DNA of 64,000 bases from Pseudomonas saudiphocaensis (lineage in GTDB: Bacteria > Pseudomonadota > Gammaproteobacteria > Pseudomonadales > Pseudomonadaceae). Shown one piece after another: positions 7,897 to 17,427 of the stretch; position 1 is the stretch's first letter; every line of letters begins with the position of its first letter. The position numbers and the translations under genes are program-made. The stretch is from the NCBI RefSeq assembly GCF_000756775.1, contig NZ_CCSF01000001.1, forward strand, positions 1,612,001 to 1,676,000. Direction: 5' to 3'. The notes below the pieces were generated by a model. The model was given only the letters and a program-made list of their open reading frames with translations. It was not told where the DNA came from and did no database searches.

Positions 7897-8871
7897 TCAG
7901 CTTTTGGATTGCGGCATTGGCATCCACTTGGCCATCGACTTTGCCTTGCCGATCAGCCGCTCTTTCAAACTATGGGTCTTGCGCAAGGTGCTGGCCTTCA
8001 GATTGTGCACGTGTCCCGGGACATACATCTCATTGGTTTCGATGCAGAACACCGGCTTGCCGCTGAGCCTCATGATCTCGATAGCCTGGCGCTCCTCACT
8101 CTCGACGAAGAGTCGAGTCTGCGGATACCTGCTATAGACCTCGGCCTTGAACTTGTGATGGATCTTCAACCGCCGCCGCTCCTCTGCCGAGGGCAGATCG
8201 AGCATATGCAGGGTGCCGTATTGCACGCCGTTTCTCTGCAGCCACTCTTCGGTTTCGGGGCGATATTTCTCCAGCCGGCTGGTCACCAGGTGCGCGACCT
8301 TGAGTGAAGGAATGAACAGCGGGCGTGTACAACTTAGAAAGTCCCGGTAGTTCGGCCCGTCATCGTTCTGCTCAACCGTCGGGTCGAGGCAGAGCACGCC
8401 ATCGATATCCAGGCAGGCCTGCGCCATGAATGGATGATGCATGATGTTCCACTCGAACACCCGGGGCTGTTCGACCAGCTCCAGATACATATCCACCAGA
8501 TGGCAGTTATTCTTTTCGGCGAACGCAGCCATGGTCACCACCTCGCCCTGATACACGGCCCTAACTTGCTTTAAGGCGGCGTGCATCGACTTGGCGCTGG
8601 CGATACTGTCGTCCACCAGCAGCACTTTCTTTGCATCTCTCGGCTTGCACAAATCGGCATGTTTGTAAGTGCGCGTGCTGCCCTTCTTCAAGTCGTCGTT
8701 GCGCAGGAACGAATACAGATCGGTCAACGGCAGGTTCTGCTTCAGAGCAACGATACTGGCGACCAGCATGCCACTTCGGGGGATGCCGACAACCAGGTCG
8801 ACATCATGGGGAATCTTGCCGGCACACTCGTTGCTCAGTTGCGATAGATGACTCAAACTGCGGTAATTCAT
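7897..8871 (-). CDS. phosphoribosyltransferase-HAD phosphatase fusion, probable ribofuranosyltransferase
   Basis: 324 residues from the ATG at 8871, which has AGGAGAGG seven bases upstream. An upstream ATG at 8907 overlapping the previous stop is less likely. Residues ~1-150 are a type I PRTase: DLVVGIPRSGMLVAS, then the PRPP loop VLLVDDSIASAKS. Residues ~165-310 are HAD-like, with LDIDGVLCLD (motif I), LVTSR (motif II), a conserved Lys in HHKFKAE and VESEERQA (motif IV). The same two activities are known from dual-domain ribofuranosyltransferases of Klebsiella O-antigen loci. There PRPP donates phosphoribose to the glycan and the phosphatase removes the 5'-phosphate. Its place among the glycosyltransferase genes fits. 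A nucleotide-salvage role is the alternative. Confidence 0.8.
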   Translation of the reverse strand: MNYRSLSHLSQLSNECAGKIPHDVDLVVGIPRSGMLVASIVALKQNLPLTDLYSFLRNDDLKKGSTRTYKHADLCKPRDAKKVLLVDDSIASAKSMHAALKQVRAVYQGEVVTMAAFAEKNNCHLVDMYLELVEQPRVFEWNIMHHPFMAQACLDIDGVLCLDPTVEQNDDGPNYRDFLSCTRPLFIPSLKVAHLVTSRLEKYRPETEEWLQRNGVQYGTLHMLDLPSAEERRRLKIHHKFKAEVYSRYPQTRLFVESEERQAIEIMRLSGKPVFCIETNEMYVPGHVHNLKASTLRKTHSLKERLIGKAKSMAKWMPMPQSKS

Positions 8872-8906
8872 CGAATCCTCTCCTGCGACCATTCTTCCTG
8901 CATTCA

Positions 8907-9671
8907 TTAACGCCCAAGAGCAGCGCGCAATTGCTTGCTGTGCGTATGCAGGTAGTGCAATACATACAGAGCAAAAGCATTGGGGCTCGAGAAGTTCAGG
9001 AAGCGTTTGCGAATATCCATATCCTCACGGATTGCTTCAAATCGACGTTTATGAGAAACGCCGGTCGTATCGAAGATGCACAAGGGAAATGACAACTGCA
9101 TGACATCACGCTGCAAATCCAGCCCCTGCAAGAACTCCAATAACAGGCAATAATCGGCAGACAGTTTGTAATCAAGACGAAACTTGTATTGGCGCAGCCG
9201 TTCGTTCTCAAAATACATGGTCTGGTGACTGGCCGGCAAACCAAGCGGAGCACGCTCGATTGGGTGGGCATTTACGGGTTTTAGACTGCCGCCGGCGTCC
9301 TTACGATAAAAGTCGCCATAGATAAACTTGGGCGCAATAGCAGCCTTTGATAACTCGTCATTGATTCTGGCCAGAACATGAGGGCTGGCAAGTGCGTCCC
9401 CGCTATTGAGGAACAGTGTATAACCTTCGGTTTGAACTGCACGTTGCCGGCCTTTATCCATGGCGTCATAGATACCTCTGTCTGGCTCTATGGTTATTTC
9501 GGCCTGCTTGTCATCCAGTTTGCGCAGCCATTCACCGCTGCCATCGGTTGAATTGCCATCAATGACAATCCAGCGGAAGTTCCTGAAAGTCTGCCCGACC
9601 AGACTCCGATAAGTATCTTTGAGTCCATCCAGATTATTCCAGTTAATGGTGACGATACTGAAGTTGACCAT
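8907..9671 (-). CDS. GT2-family glycosyltransferase
   Basis: 254 residues with a GT-A fold. It opens FSIVTINWNNLDGLKDTYRS, then IVIDGNSTDGS, and the DxD-like region is EPDRGIYDAMDKG, followed by FLNSGDALA. This is the WcaA/WcaE-like subgroup common in exopolysaccharide loci, acting in the cytoplasm on lipid-linked sugars. Its start lies 29 bp inside the end of the Wzy gene, so it is co-translated with the polymerase. Its stop touches the possible upstream start of the PRTase-HAD gene. The sugar added cannot be read from sequence. Confidence 0.88.
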   Translation of the reverse strand: MVNFSIVTINWNNLDGLKDTYRSLVGQTFRNFRWIVIDGNSTDGSGEWLRKLDDKQAEITIEPDRGIYDAMDKGRQRAVQTEGYTLFLNSGDALASPHVLARINDELSKAAIAPKFIYGDFYRKDAGGSLKPVNAHPIERAPLGLPASHQTMYFENERLRQYKFRLDYKLSADYCLLLEFLQGLDLQRDVMQLSFPLCIFDTTGVSHKRRFEAIREDMDIRKRFLNFSSPNAFALYVLHYLHTHSKQLRAALGR

Positions 9672-10917
9672 AACTCATCTGCCCCGGATTTTCTGCGTGA
9701 AAGGAATGTGCCGACTGTACCTTGGCGTAATAAATGAAGAAGGCCGCCGCCATGCCATACACATCGCCGGCAAACGTCAACGCATTGGAAAGCATGAAAT
9801 TCATCATGCCGAACACGAATGACAGCTGCATGGCTGCCAACAAACTGCCCTTGTCCCGGCATTGGCGCATGATCCAGATAAAGCCGCCATAGAAGATCAG
9901 CACCACTACCGGCATCAGAAAGCCGTAGCGGTAATACACGCCAAATATGCCGACATCGGAAAGATAGAAGTGCGAGTTGTATATTCTCGAGAAACCGCCG
10001 TTCCACTGCAGCGACAACGCGCCCATACCGATGTAGTTGTTGGCACTCACCGCTTCGATGATGGTGTCGACGGTTCGTTCCCGGACACCTGGCCCTGAAG
10101 TGGCCTCGAACAACAGCGCGTAGAAGCGTTCGTACTGCTCGATATAGAACTCCGGCACGAGAAACCAAGACACACCGAGAATCAGGATGCCCAGCACGGA
10201 CATCTTCATCAGCGAGTCGATGCGCTTGCGGAAAATCCACAGACCGGCAAAGGCCCAGATCAGCATGGTCTGCCGGGTCTGCATGACCAGCCAGAGATAG
10301 GCCACGAAGTACAGCAGGATCAGCAACCCGCGCAGGGTTACACGGTCGCGCATGTTGTACATGACCATGAACGCCGCAAGGCTGACGAATGCCGAGCCGA
10401 TCCGATACCGGTCGGGCCGCAGCAGATCCTCGTATTGCGTCCAGTCGTCCACGGTGAACGAGGCCACGGTGTTCTGCGGGATGATGCCCAGGTAGTAGCA
10501 GAAGCCGAAGGTGGCGCAGAACAGCGCGATATAAAGGAAGTAACGGCCCAGTTCTTCCTGGGTGGGCTGCGCCATGAGCAGCAGGAACAGCACCGGGAAG
10601 AACACCAGGTATTCGAGGAAACGGCGCTCCTCGAACAGGCCAAAGGCCAATGGCTGGCCGAAGTTGAGGTTGGCCAGCACGGCTGACATCAAGGGCAGCA
10701 TGGTGCCCATGAAGATGATCCACAGGCTGGTTCGCGACTGATAGACCCACTTCCAGGCAACGAACAGGCACACGGTGGACGCCACGACCAGCAGCAGGAA
10801 CATCTCCCTGAAGTAGGGAATACCGGCACGCTTGTCATCCGTCAGGAAGAAGCACCCGGAATTCAGCAACAACAGGACGATCAGCAGATTCTTGTACGCC
10901 AGAACTTTCCTTAACAA
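9643..10917 (-). CDS. Wzy-like polysaccharide polymerase / O-antigen ligase-type membrane protein
   Basis: 424 residues with about ten to twelve hydrophobic segments and a large periplasmic loop (roughly residues 270-330, with the Arg-rich SGPGVRERTVDTIIEAVSA). This is the usual topology of Wzy polymerases and WaaL ligases. Within a locus that also has Wzx, Wzc and Wza it is most likely the Wzy that joins flipped repeat units in the periplasm. It starts a transcription sub-block after a 293-bp gap below fcl, and overlaps the next gene by 29 bp. Confidence 0.8.
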   Translation of the reverse strand: MLRKVLAYKNLLIVLLLLNSGCFFLTDDKRAGIPYFREMFLLLVVASTVCLFVAWKWVYQSRTSLWIIFMGTMLPLMSAVLANLNFGQPLAFGLFEERRFLEYLVFFPVLFLLLMAQPTQEELGRYFLYIALFCATFGFCYYLGIIPQNTVASFTVDDWTQYEDLLRPDRYRIGSAFVSLAAFMVMYNMRDRVTLRGLLILLYFVAYLWLVMQTRQTMLIWAFAGLWIFRKRIDSLMKMSVLGILILGVSWFLVPEFYIEQYERFYALLFEATSGPGVRERTVDTIIEAVSANNYIGMGALSLQWNGGFSRIYNSHFYLSDVGIFGVYYRYGFLMPVVVLIFYGGFIWIMRQCRDKGSLLAAMQLSFVFGMMNFMLSNALTFAGDVYGMAAAFFIYYAKVQSAHSFHAENPGQMSYGQLQYRHH

Positions 10918-11114
10918 GCGCTATCCCCAATATCCAATGATGGCGGACACAAAAATCGAGCCGGCGTGGCTCGGCGAACGAACACCTCGACGAGGAAACG
11001 TGCCATGGATGGACAACGCTTGCGGCGAAAAGGTCCATTTCCATAGGTGCATATCGCCATCTCCCCTTCAGCGGATCGATGACGCATGAACTAGCCTCTG
11101 ACGCTCACCAGCCT

Positions 11115-11170
11115 TGCGCAGCCCGTGAGGAGCGCGCGAATGATTCGCTCCCACGGCCGCTGCGTTGCGC
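11115..11170. repeat. REP-like palindrome
   Basis: GTGAGGAGCG...CGCTCCCAC nested in an outer GCGCAG.../...GCTGCG pairing. Same core as the GTGGGAGCG palindromes near 49.5, 49.9 and 58.3 kb. It lies in the 293-bp gap between fcl and wzy (10918-11210), which holds no gene that I can support. Confidence 0.6.
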
Positions 11171-11210
11171 AAAAGGGAAGGTCCGACGGCACTGCATGGC
11201 AAACGTGCCG

Positions 11211-12179
11211 CTACTGGCGTATCTGGTGCTGGTTGTCGACGAACCAGCGATAGGCATCCCGCAGACCGTCTTCCAGGCTGATGCTGGCCTGCCAGCCCAG
11301 CGCCTTCAGACGAGACACATCCATTAGCTTGCGTGGCGTGCCGTCCGGCTTGCTGCTGTCGAAGATCAGCCGTCCCTGGTACTCGGTGACCCGAGCGATG
11401 GTCTCGGCCAGCTCGCGGATGCTGCAATCGACGCCGGTGCCGACGTTGATATGCGACAGCATCGGCTGGGTGTGCGCCTGGTAGGTGGCCTCGTCCAGCT
11501 CCATCACGTGCACGCTGGCCGCAGCCATATCGTCCACGTGAAGAAACTCGCGCTGCGGCTTGCCACTGCCCCAGATCACCACCTCGTCATCACCGCGCAG
11601 GGTCGCTTCGTGGAAGCGCTTGAGCAGAGCCGGCACCACATGGCTGTTTTCCGGGTGGAAGTTGTCGTTGGGGCCGTAGAGATTGGTCGGCATCACGCTA
11701 CGGTAGTCGCGGCCGTACTGCCGGTTGTAGCTTTCACAAAGCTTGATCCCGGCAATCTTGGCCACCGCGTAGGGTTCATTGGTGGGTTCCAGCACACCGG
11801 TCACCAACGCCTCCTCCTTCATTGGCTGCGCAGCAAACTTCGGGTAAATACAGGATGAACCCAGAAACAGCAGCTTCTGAACATCGTTGCAGTGCGCCGC
11901 ATGGATGATGTTCGCCTGCACCATGAGGTTCTGGTAGATGAACTCGGCCGGGTAGGTGTTGTTCGCGTGTATACCGCCGACCTTGGCCGATGCCATATAG
12001 ACCTGATCGATCTGATTCTCGGCGAAGAAGCCATTCACCGCCGCCTGGTCGATCAGATCAAGATCCTCACGCCCGCGCGTGAGGATGTTCTTGTAACCCA
12101 GTGCTTGTAGACGCCGGACGATGGCCGAGCCGACCATCCCCCGGTGCCCCGCGACGAAAACTCGAGCGTCACGATTCAT
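11211..12179 (-). CDS. fcl: GDP-L-fucose synthase
   Basis: 322 residues, full length for the family. It is an extended SDR with the nucleotide-binding loop [23 protein letters not shown] around residue 107 and the catalytic Tyr-x3-Lys in YAVAKIAG. The enzyme carries out the NADPH-dependent 3,5-epimerisation and 4-reduction of GDP-4-keto-6-deoxy-mannose to GDP-L-fucose. It follows gmd by 3 bp, so the pair supplies GDP-fucose for the polymer. Confidence 0.95.
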   Translation of the reverse strand: MNRDARVFVAGHRGMVGSAIVRRLQALGYKNILTRGREDLDLIDQAAVNGFFAENQIDQVYMASAKVGGIHANNTYPAEFIYQNLMVQANIIHAAHCNDVQKLLFLGSSCIYPKFAAQPMKEEALVTGVLEPTNEPYAVAKIAGIKLCESYNRQYGRDYRSVMPTNLYGPNDNFHPENSHVVPALLKRFHEATLRGDDEVVIWGSGKPQREFLHVDDMAAASVHVMELDEATYQAHTQPMLSHINVGTGVDCSIRELAETIARVTEYQGRLIFDSSKPDGTPRKLMDVSRLKALGWQASISLEDGLRDAYRWFVDNQHQIRQ

Positions 12180-12182
12180 GGT

Positions 12183-13307
12183 TCAACTCTCCAGCGTAAC
12201 GGGGATCTCGAAGCCGTGCTCTTTGAGCAAGGCGTGGCGCCTGGCGACCTTGAGGTCTTCGCGGACCATCTCGGCGCACATCTCCTGCACGCTGATTTCC
12301 GGCGTCCAGCCGAGCTTTTCCTTGGCCTTGGACGGGTCACCCAGCAGGGTTTCCACTTCGGCGGGGCGGAAATAACGCGGATCGACACGCACCACCACAT
12401 CACCGACTTTCAACGCCGGTGCCATGTCGCCTTCGATGCTTTCAACAATGCCGCGCTCATCCACGCCGCTGCCCTCGAAGCGCAGCTGAACGCCCAACTC
12501 GGCGGCCGACCAGCGGATGAATTCACGCACCGAGTACTGCACGCCGGTGGCGATAACGAAGTCCTCGGCCTGCTCCTGCTGCAGCATCATCCACTGCATG
12601 CGCACGTAATCCTTGGCGTGTCCCCAGTCGCGCAGCGCGTCCAGGTTGCCCATATGCAGGCACTGCTCCAGGCCCTGGGCAATATTGGCCAGGCCGCGGG
12701 TGATCTTGCGGGTAACGAAGGTTTCGCCCCGGCGCGGCGACTCGTGGTTGAAGAGAATGCCGTTGCAGGCGTACATGCCATAGGCCTCGCGGTAGTTCAC
12801 CGTGATCCAGTAGGCGTAGAGCTTGGCCACCGCGTAGGGCGAGCGCGGGTAGAATGGAGTGGTTTCCTTCTGCGGAATTTCCTGCACCAGGCCGTAGAGC
12901 TCGGAAGTGGAGGCCTGGTAGAAGCGGGTCTTCTTCTCCAGCCCCAGCAGACGGATGGCTTCGAGAATGCGCAGCGTGCCCATGCCGTCGACATCAGCCG
13001 TGTACTCGGGCGACTCGAAGCTCACCGCCACATGGGATTGCGCGCCCAGGTTGTAGACCTCGTCGGGCTGCACTTCCTGGATGATGCGGGTCAGGTTGGA
13101 GGAGTCGGTCAGGTCGCCGTAGTGCAGGACGAAGTTCTTGTCCTCTACTTGATGGTGTTGATAGAGGTGGTCGACCCGCTGGGTATTGAACAGCGATGCA
13201 CGGCGCTTGATGCCATGCACCTCATAACCTTTTTCCAGCAGCAGCTCTGCCAGATAGGAGCCGTCCTGACCTGTGACGCCTGTGATCAACGCTTTCTTAC
13301 GTTCCAT
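12183..13307 (-). CDS. gmd: GDP-mannose 4,6-dehydratase
   Basis: 374 residues from the ATG at 13307, preceded by AAGGTG at good spacing; an ATG 18 bp upstream is less likely. SDR signatures are [20 protein letters not shown], the active-site TSELYG and the Tyr-x3-Lys in [12 protein letters not shown]. It converts GDP-mannose to GDP-4-keto-6-deoxy-mannose, the substrate of the Fcl protein encoded next. Confidence 0.95.
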   Translation of the reverse strand: MERKKALITGVTGQDGSYLAELLLEKGYEVHGIKRRASLFNTQRVDHLYQHHQVEDKNFVLHYGDLTDSSNLTRIIQEVQPDEVYNLGAQSHVAVSFESPEYTADVDGMGTLRILEAIRLLGLEKKTRFYQASTSELYGLVQEIPQKETTPFYPRSPYAVAKLYAYWITVNYREAYGMYACNGILFNHESPRRGETFVTRKITRGLANIAQGLEQCLHMGNLDALRDWGHAKDYVRMQWMMLQQEQAEDFVIATGVQYSVREFIRWSAAELGVQLRFEGSGVDERGIVESIEGDMAPALKVGDVVVRVDPRYFRPAEVETLLGDPSKAKEKLGWTPEISVQEMCAEMVREDLKVARRHALLKEHGFEIPVTLES

Positions 13308-13357
13308 AGTGTTCACCTTTTCCATGAATGAGTGAGGGGTTGAGTCAATCCAGTGAG

Positions 13358-14560
13358 TCAGCTCGAACGAGCGCTTTTAAGGAGCATTTGCACTCGCTCG
13401 AAAAAGCCGACACAAATCACCGGCAAGGAGGGAAATTTGTAGAAGAAGCGGAAGGTGTCGTACTGAGTTCGCGGCGCACGCAACGAGGCGCTGTCGACCT
13501 CGGCCGTATCGATCAGAGCGATGCCCTGCCCCGCCACGTCATGCAGCACGCTCAGCTCCATGGGCTTCATCGACAGGCTGAAGCTGTGCAGGCCCGGCTT
13601 GTCGGTGCGAGTCAGCTGCAGGCCGCTGCGACAGTCCTTGCAACCGAACAGGTTGACCTGGAAGTCATGCCCGGCCAGCTTTGGATTGAGTTTTTTCAAG
13701 GTCTGCGGAGAGAGTTCGCAGAAAGCGTCGTAACGCGCCAGGCTGTCATCGAAATGGCGGAAATGGTAGTCGATCCGCTGTTGCTGAATGGCAACCTGGA
13801 AACGCGACGAGGCGATGTAGAAATGCTGGCCGGGATCGCCGAAGTTGGTAGTCAGCGAGCGGTAGGGATAGACGAAATAGCGGTCGCTGCTGATGATCCA
13901 GGCGTTGTACAGCTTCAACCACGAGGATTCCGGCCAGCTGCGGATATCACCTGGAATGTTGTCGATACGACTGATATCGGTCCCATTGCCCAACAGCCAC
14001 TCACGGAAACCCTGCCAGTGCCGGCGTGACCAGGCCTGCCCCCAGGATGCTGCCAGCTGCATGAAATACACATCCGAGTTGCCATCGTCGATGGGCGTAA
14101 ACGGAAGGTTGGCGGTCTGGTTGAACTGCTGGCTGTAGAGGCTGATGCCGGCCACACGCGGTTCATTCTCGTAGAAGGCCAGCGCCCGGGCAGTGTATTC
14201 GTAGAAATATGGCGAGACGAACAGATCGTCTTCGAGCACCAGAACGTCACCGTACTCCTCGGTCAGATCCCCACAGGCCAGCACATGGTTGCGCAAGCCG
14301 AGACGCTGCTCGTGGTGAATCACCCGTTTTTCGCCATAGGGCCAGTCATAGGCTTCGGCGAGGCGCAACGGCTCCAGGGTTCCGGAGTTGTCCAGGCTGA
14401 TTACCAGACGGATATTGCCCTCGGGGTAATGTGCCTTGCTCAGTGAGGTCAGCAGGCGCTGCAGGCTCTTCGGTCGGTTGTAGCCGATGACGATGATGGT
14501 GGGCAGCTTTGCTGTCATGTGTGCATCCATAGCGCTCAAAGAATTTACGTACTGGCTCAT
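13358..14560 (-). CDS. GT-A glycosyltransferase (GT2/GNT-I-like)
   Basis: 400 residues. The N-terminal half has the GT-A nucleotide-binding region ([24 protein letters not shown]) and an acidic metal-binding stretch [13 protein letters not shown]. This resembles eukaryotic GNT-I-type enzymes and a set of bacterial capsule transferases. Further on is [15 protein letters not shown], typical of that set. The C-terminal ~100 residues are not recognised. The ATG overlaps the wzx stop (ATGA) and has AAGGAG upstream. Donor sugar unknown; GDP-fucose or UDP-glucuronate are both made in the locus. Confidence 0.82.
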   Translation of the reverse strand: MSQYVNSLSAMDAHMTAKLPTIIVIGYNRPKSLQRLLTSLSKAHYPEGNIRLVISLDNSGTLEPLRLAEAYDWPYGEKRVIHHEQRLGLRNHVLACGDLTEEYGDVLVLEDDLFVSPYFYEYTARALAFYENEPRVAGISLYSQQFNQTANLPFTPIDDGNSDVYFMQLAASWGQAWSRRHWQGFREWLLGNGTDISRIDNIPGDIRSWPESSWLKLYNAWIISSDRYFVYPYRSLTTNFGDPGQHFYIASSRFQVAIQQQRIDYHFRHFDDSLARYDAFCELSPQTLKKLNPKLAGHDFQVNLFGCKDCRSGLQLTRTDKPGLHSFSLSMKPMELSVLHDVAGQGIALIDTAEVDSASLRAPRTQYDTFRFFYKFPSLPVICVGFFERVQMLLKSARSS

Positions 14561-15930
14561 GCCGCAGCTCCTTGCCGCGTATGCCAGCGCCGTGCCTGGA
14601 AGACCACGATCACTACCAGGCTCAGATAAATCAGCACGCCAGCGGCGGAAAATGCCTGGACCGTGGCCAGCGCATCTCCGATCAATACCGCTCCGCCAAA
14701 CAGCGCCAGCACTCGCAAGCTGGTGCTAAAGATTTCGAATATCAGAAACCGCCCCTGCAGCGACAACGCCGGCACTGCCACTACGCAAGGCCGCGAGACG
14801 AACACCAGATACTCAGCCAATGCCAGCCAGCGGGCGAACTCACCAGCCACCTGCCACTGCTCGCCGAACACCAGCGCGAACAGCCATGGGCCAAACGCCA
14901 CCACCAGGCTGAACGGCACCAACCCGACCAGGGCCAGCGCCGCAGTCGCTTTGATCAACATTGAGGCAACTGGTTCACCGTCATGGATCGCCCGACTGAT
15001 ACGCGGGTAATAAACGTCGGCTACTGACTTGCCGATAAGGTTGGTGGGCATGCTCATCGCCTGCCGGCACAAGGCGAAGAAGCCTGCCGCCGCTGGCCCG
15101 AAATAGACCGCCAGGACCAGGGTCGGGAGATGCTGGGACATCGCATTGATCAGCATCACCGGCGCCCGGAACAGCGGAAAGTCGCGATGCCGCTGCGCCA
15201 GCGCAAGCAGGCCGGGCTGCGCTGCGACACTCTCGCCCGAGCCTGTACTCTGCTCGTGATTGTCGACATGGGGTTTGGCCCGCAGCATGGCCAGACCAAG
15301 CATTGCCGCGTGCAGCGCCTGCTGCAGCGCGGTACTGCAAACCAGCACCAGAGCCGAGGGCTGCACCAGTCCGGCCAGGGTGCGAATCGAGTTGAACAGC
15401 AGCGAATGGCCTACCGCAACGCTGGCGGTGATGTGAAAACGCTGGGTACGAAACAGCCACTGCTGAGAGATTTCCAGCGCAGCGCCACTGAACATGACCA
15501 GCGGCACCAGCATCAGGTAGGGCTGGATGATCTGCATCTGCAGCCGGGTCGTCAGCGCATCACCAAATAGAGAGAACAGCAGCGCCACAAGTAGCGCCAT
15601 CAGCAAAGCGGTGAGCAGCGACAGACGCACCAGTCCTCGCGCATCGCCATCCCGCCGAGGCAGTACGATGGCGATGGGATAGGTCAGCGCGGCAACCGGG
15701 ATCAACATCAGGGTTACGCTGAGAAAAGTGCCCAGAACACCGTAAGCTTCCGGCCCGTAAATGCGCGTGATCACCGGCATAAACGCCAGCGTCAGCGCCT
15801 GCGCACCCGCAGTACCGCTGACCACGGTGAGAATATTGCGCAGCAGCCGGCTGTTGCGGCCGCCCTGCACCAGCGCCGCCAGCCGTTCACGGAACATGGA
15901 AGAGCCGCCGCTCTGCTCGATGACGCTCAC
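14557..15930 (-). CDS. Wzx-type oligosaccharide flippase
   Basis: 457 residues with 12 or more hydrophobic segments. The N-terminus has GTAGAQALTLAFMPVITRIYGPEAYG, the classic start of polysaccharide biosynthesis/Wzx proteins of the MOP superfamily, and GKSVADVYYPRIS lies at mid-length. It flips undecaprenyl-diphosphate-linked repeat units across the inner membrane. It overlaps the following glycosyltransferase by 4 bp and lies 14 bp after ugd. Together with the Wzy, Wzc and Wza-like genes it makes this a Wzx/Wzy-dependent pathway rather than an ABC or synthase pathway. Confidence 0.92.
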   Translation of the reverse strand: MSVIEQSGGSSMFRERLAALVQGGRNSRLLRNILTVVSGTAGAQALTLAFMPVITRIYGPEAYGVLGTFLSVTLMLIPVAALTYPIAIVLPRRDGDARGLVRLSLLTALLMALLVALLFSLFGDALTTRLQMQIIQPYLMLVPLVMFSGAALEISQQWLFRTQRFHITASVAVGHSLLFNSIRTLAGLVQPSALVLVCSTALQQALHAAMLGLAMLRAKPHVDNHEQSTGSGESVAAQPGLLALAQRHRDFPLFRAPVMLINAMSQHLPTLVLAVYFGPAAAGFFALCRQAMSMPTNLIGKSVADVYYPRISRAIHDGEPVASMLIKATAALALVGLVPFSLVVAFGPWLFALVFGEQWQVAGEFARWLALAEYLVFVSRPCVVAVPALSLQGRFLIFEIFSTSLRVLALFGGAVLIGDALATVQAFSAAGVLIYLSLVVIVVFQARRWHTRQGAAA

Positions 15931-15944
15931 TCAGCGATCCTCAC

Positions 15945-17291
15945 TTACGCCGCCACCGGCTGGCGGCCGATGCCGTAGTAGGCAAAGCCTTCACGCTGGA
16001 GCTGCTCGCGGTCGTATTGATTGCGGCCGTCGACGATCAGCGGGGTGTTGAGCAGGCGCTTCAAAGCTCGGAAGTCAGGACGGCGGAAAGGCTTCCACTC
16101 GGTCACCAGGCACAGCGCATCGGCATCAATGGCTGCCTCGTACTGGCCTTCCACGATCTCCAAACGACCGTCTGCAAACCAGGCCTCGGGGAATTCACGG
16201 CGGGCTGTCTCACGGGCTATGGGGTCGAAGGCGCGAACCTTGGCGCCTGCATTGATCAGGCTGTTGATCAGGACCACGCTGGGCGCCTCGCGCATATCAT
16301 CGGTGCCCGGCTTGAACGCCAGGCCCCAGACCGCAATGGTGCGACCGGCAAGATCGCCATTGAAATGGCTGGACAGCTTGTTGAACAGCGTGTGCTTCTG
16401 TTGCTCGTTACGCGCTTCGACCGCTTGCAGCAGTTTGGGCTCGAAGTCGCTCTGATGGGCGATCCTGATCAGCGCCTTGACGTCCTTGGGGAAGCAGGAG
16501 CCGCCGTAACCGCAACCGGCATAAATGAAGTGGTAACCGATGCGCTCGTCCGAGCCGATGCCCACGCGTACGTTCTCCACGTCCACATCGAGCCGCTCGC
16601 ACAAGCCGGCGATTTCGTTCATGAAGGAAATCTTCGTTGCCAGCATCGCGTTGGCGGCGTATTTGGTCATTTCCGCATCGCGGATCCCCATGAACAGGGT
16701 CCGTGGGCGGTTGCGGATAAAGGGTGCATAGAGCGCGCTCATCACCTGTCGCGCATGCTCGTTGTCGGCACCGATGACGATACGGTCCGGGTGCATGAAG
16801 TCGTTGACTGCAGCGCCTTCCTTGAGGAATTCGGGATTCGACACCACCGAAAACTCGATCTCTACACCGCGTGCTTCAAGCCGCTCGCTGATGGCCTCGC
16901 GCACCAGATCGGCGGTGCCCACCGGCACAGTGGACTTGTTTACGATGATCGCCGGAGCCCTCAGGGTGTCGCCAATCTGCCGGGCAACCTCCAGCACGTA
17001 GCGCAGATCCGCTGAACCATCCTCACCAGGAGGTGTGCCGACGGCGATGAAAAATACCTCGGACTGCTCCACGGCCTCGGCCAGCGAAGTAGTGAAGATC
17101 AACCGCTCGGACGCATGGTTGTCGCGTACGATGTCTTCAAGGCCCGGTTCGTAGATCGGCAGAATCCCCTGCTTCAGGTTCTCGATCTTTGTCTGATCGA
17201 CGTCGACGCAATAGACCTGGTTGCCCATCTCGGCGATACAGGCGCCGGTTACCAGGCCCACGTAACCGCTTCCAACCACGGTGATGTTCAT
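15945..17291 (-). CDS. ugd: UDP-glucose 6-dehydrogenase family protein
   Basis: 448 residues with three domains: the Rossmann start ITVVGSGYVGLVTGACIAEMG, the centre, and the catalytic cysteine in GCGYGGSCFPKD (C258-C265 region). The C-terminal NAD domain includes WGLAFKPGTDDMREAPS. It oxidises UDP-glucose to UDP-glucuronate. The closely related GDP-mannose dehydrogenase (AlgD) differs in motif spacing, so UDP-Glc is favoured. This predicts a uronic acid, hence an acidic polymer. It sits between the Wzc gene and wzx in the main block. Confidence 0.93.
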   Translation of the reverse strand: MNITVVGSGYVGLVTGACIAEMGNQVYCVDVDQTKIENLKQGILPIYEPGLEDIVRDNHASERLIFTTSLAEAVEQSEVFFIAVGTPPGEDGSADLRYVLEVARQIGDTLRAPAIIVNKSTVPVGTADLVREAISERLEARGVEIEFSVVSNPEFLKEGAAVNDFMHPDRIVIGADNEHARQVMSALYAPFIRNRPRTLFMGIRDAEMTKYAANAMLATKISFMNEIAGLCERLDVDVENVRVGIGSDERIGYHFIYAGCGYGGSCFPKDVKALIRIAHQSDFEPKLLQAVEARNEQQKHTLFNKLSSHFNGDLAGRTIAVWGLAFKPGTDDMREAPSVVLINSLINAGAKVRAFDPIARETARREFPEAWFADGRLEIVEGQYEAAIDADALCLVTEWKPFRRPDFRALKRLLNTPLIVDGRNQYDREQLQREGFAYYGIGRQPVAA

Positions 17292-17427
17292 AGCAGCTTC
17301 CTCGAAAAGTCATTCATGCAGGCGTGCCAGTGCCCGCCCCTGATAAAGAGCCGTTGGCACATCGTCTTGCTGGCAAATTAAGAGTCCGGCCAGACTCGTC
17401 TGGCCGGACAGGGTAAGAGCGAGCCGG

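Noticed and set aside
9494-10771. 425-codon minus-strand frame overlapping the Wzy-like gene
   Set aside because: Arg/His/Gly-rich translation typical of an out-of-frame read; the Wzy frame has proper membrane segments and couples to the next gene.
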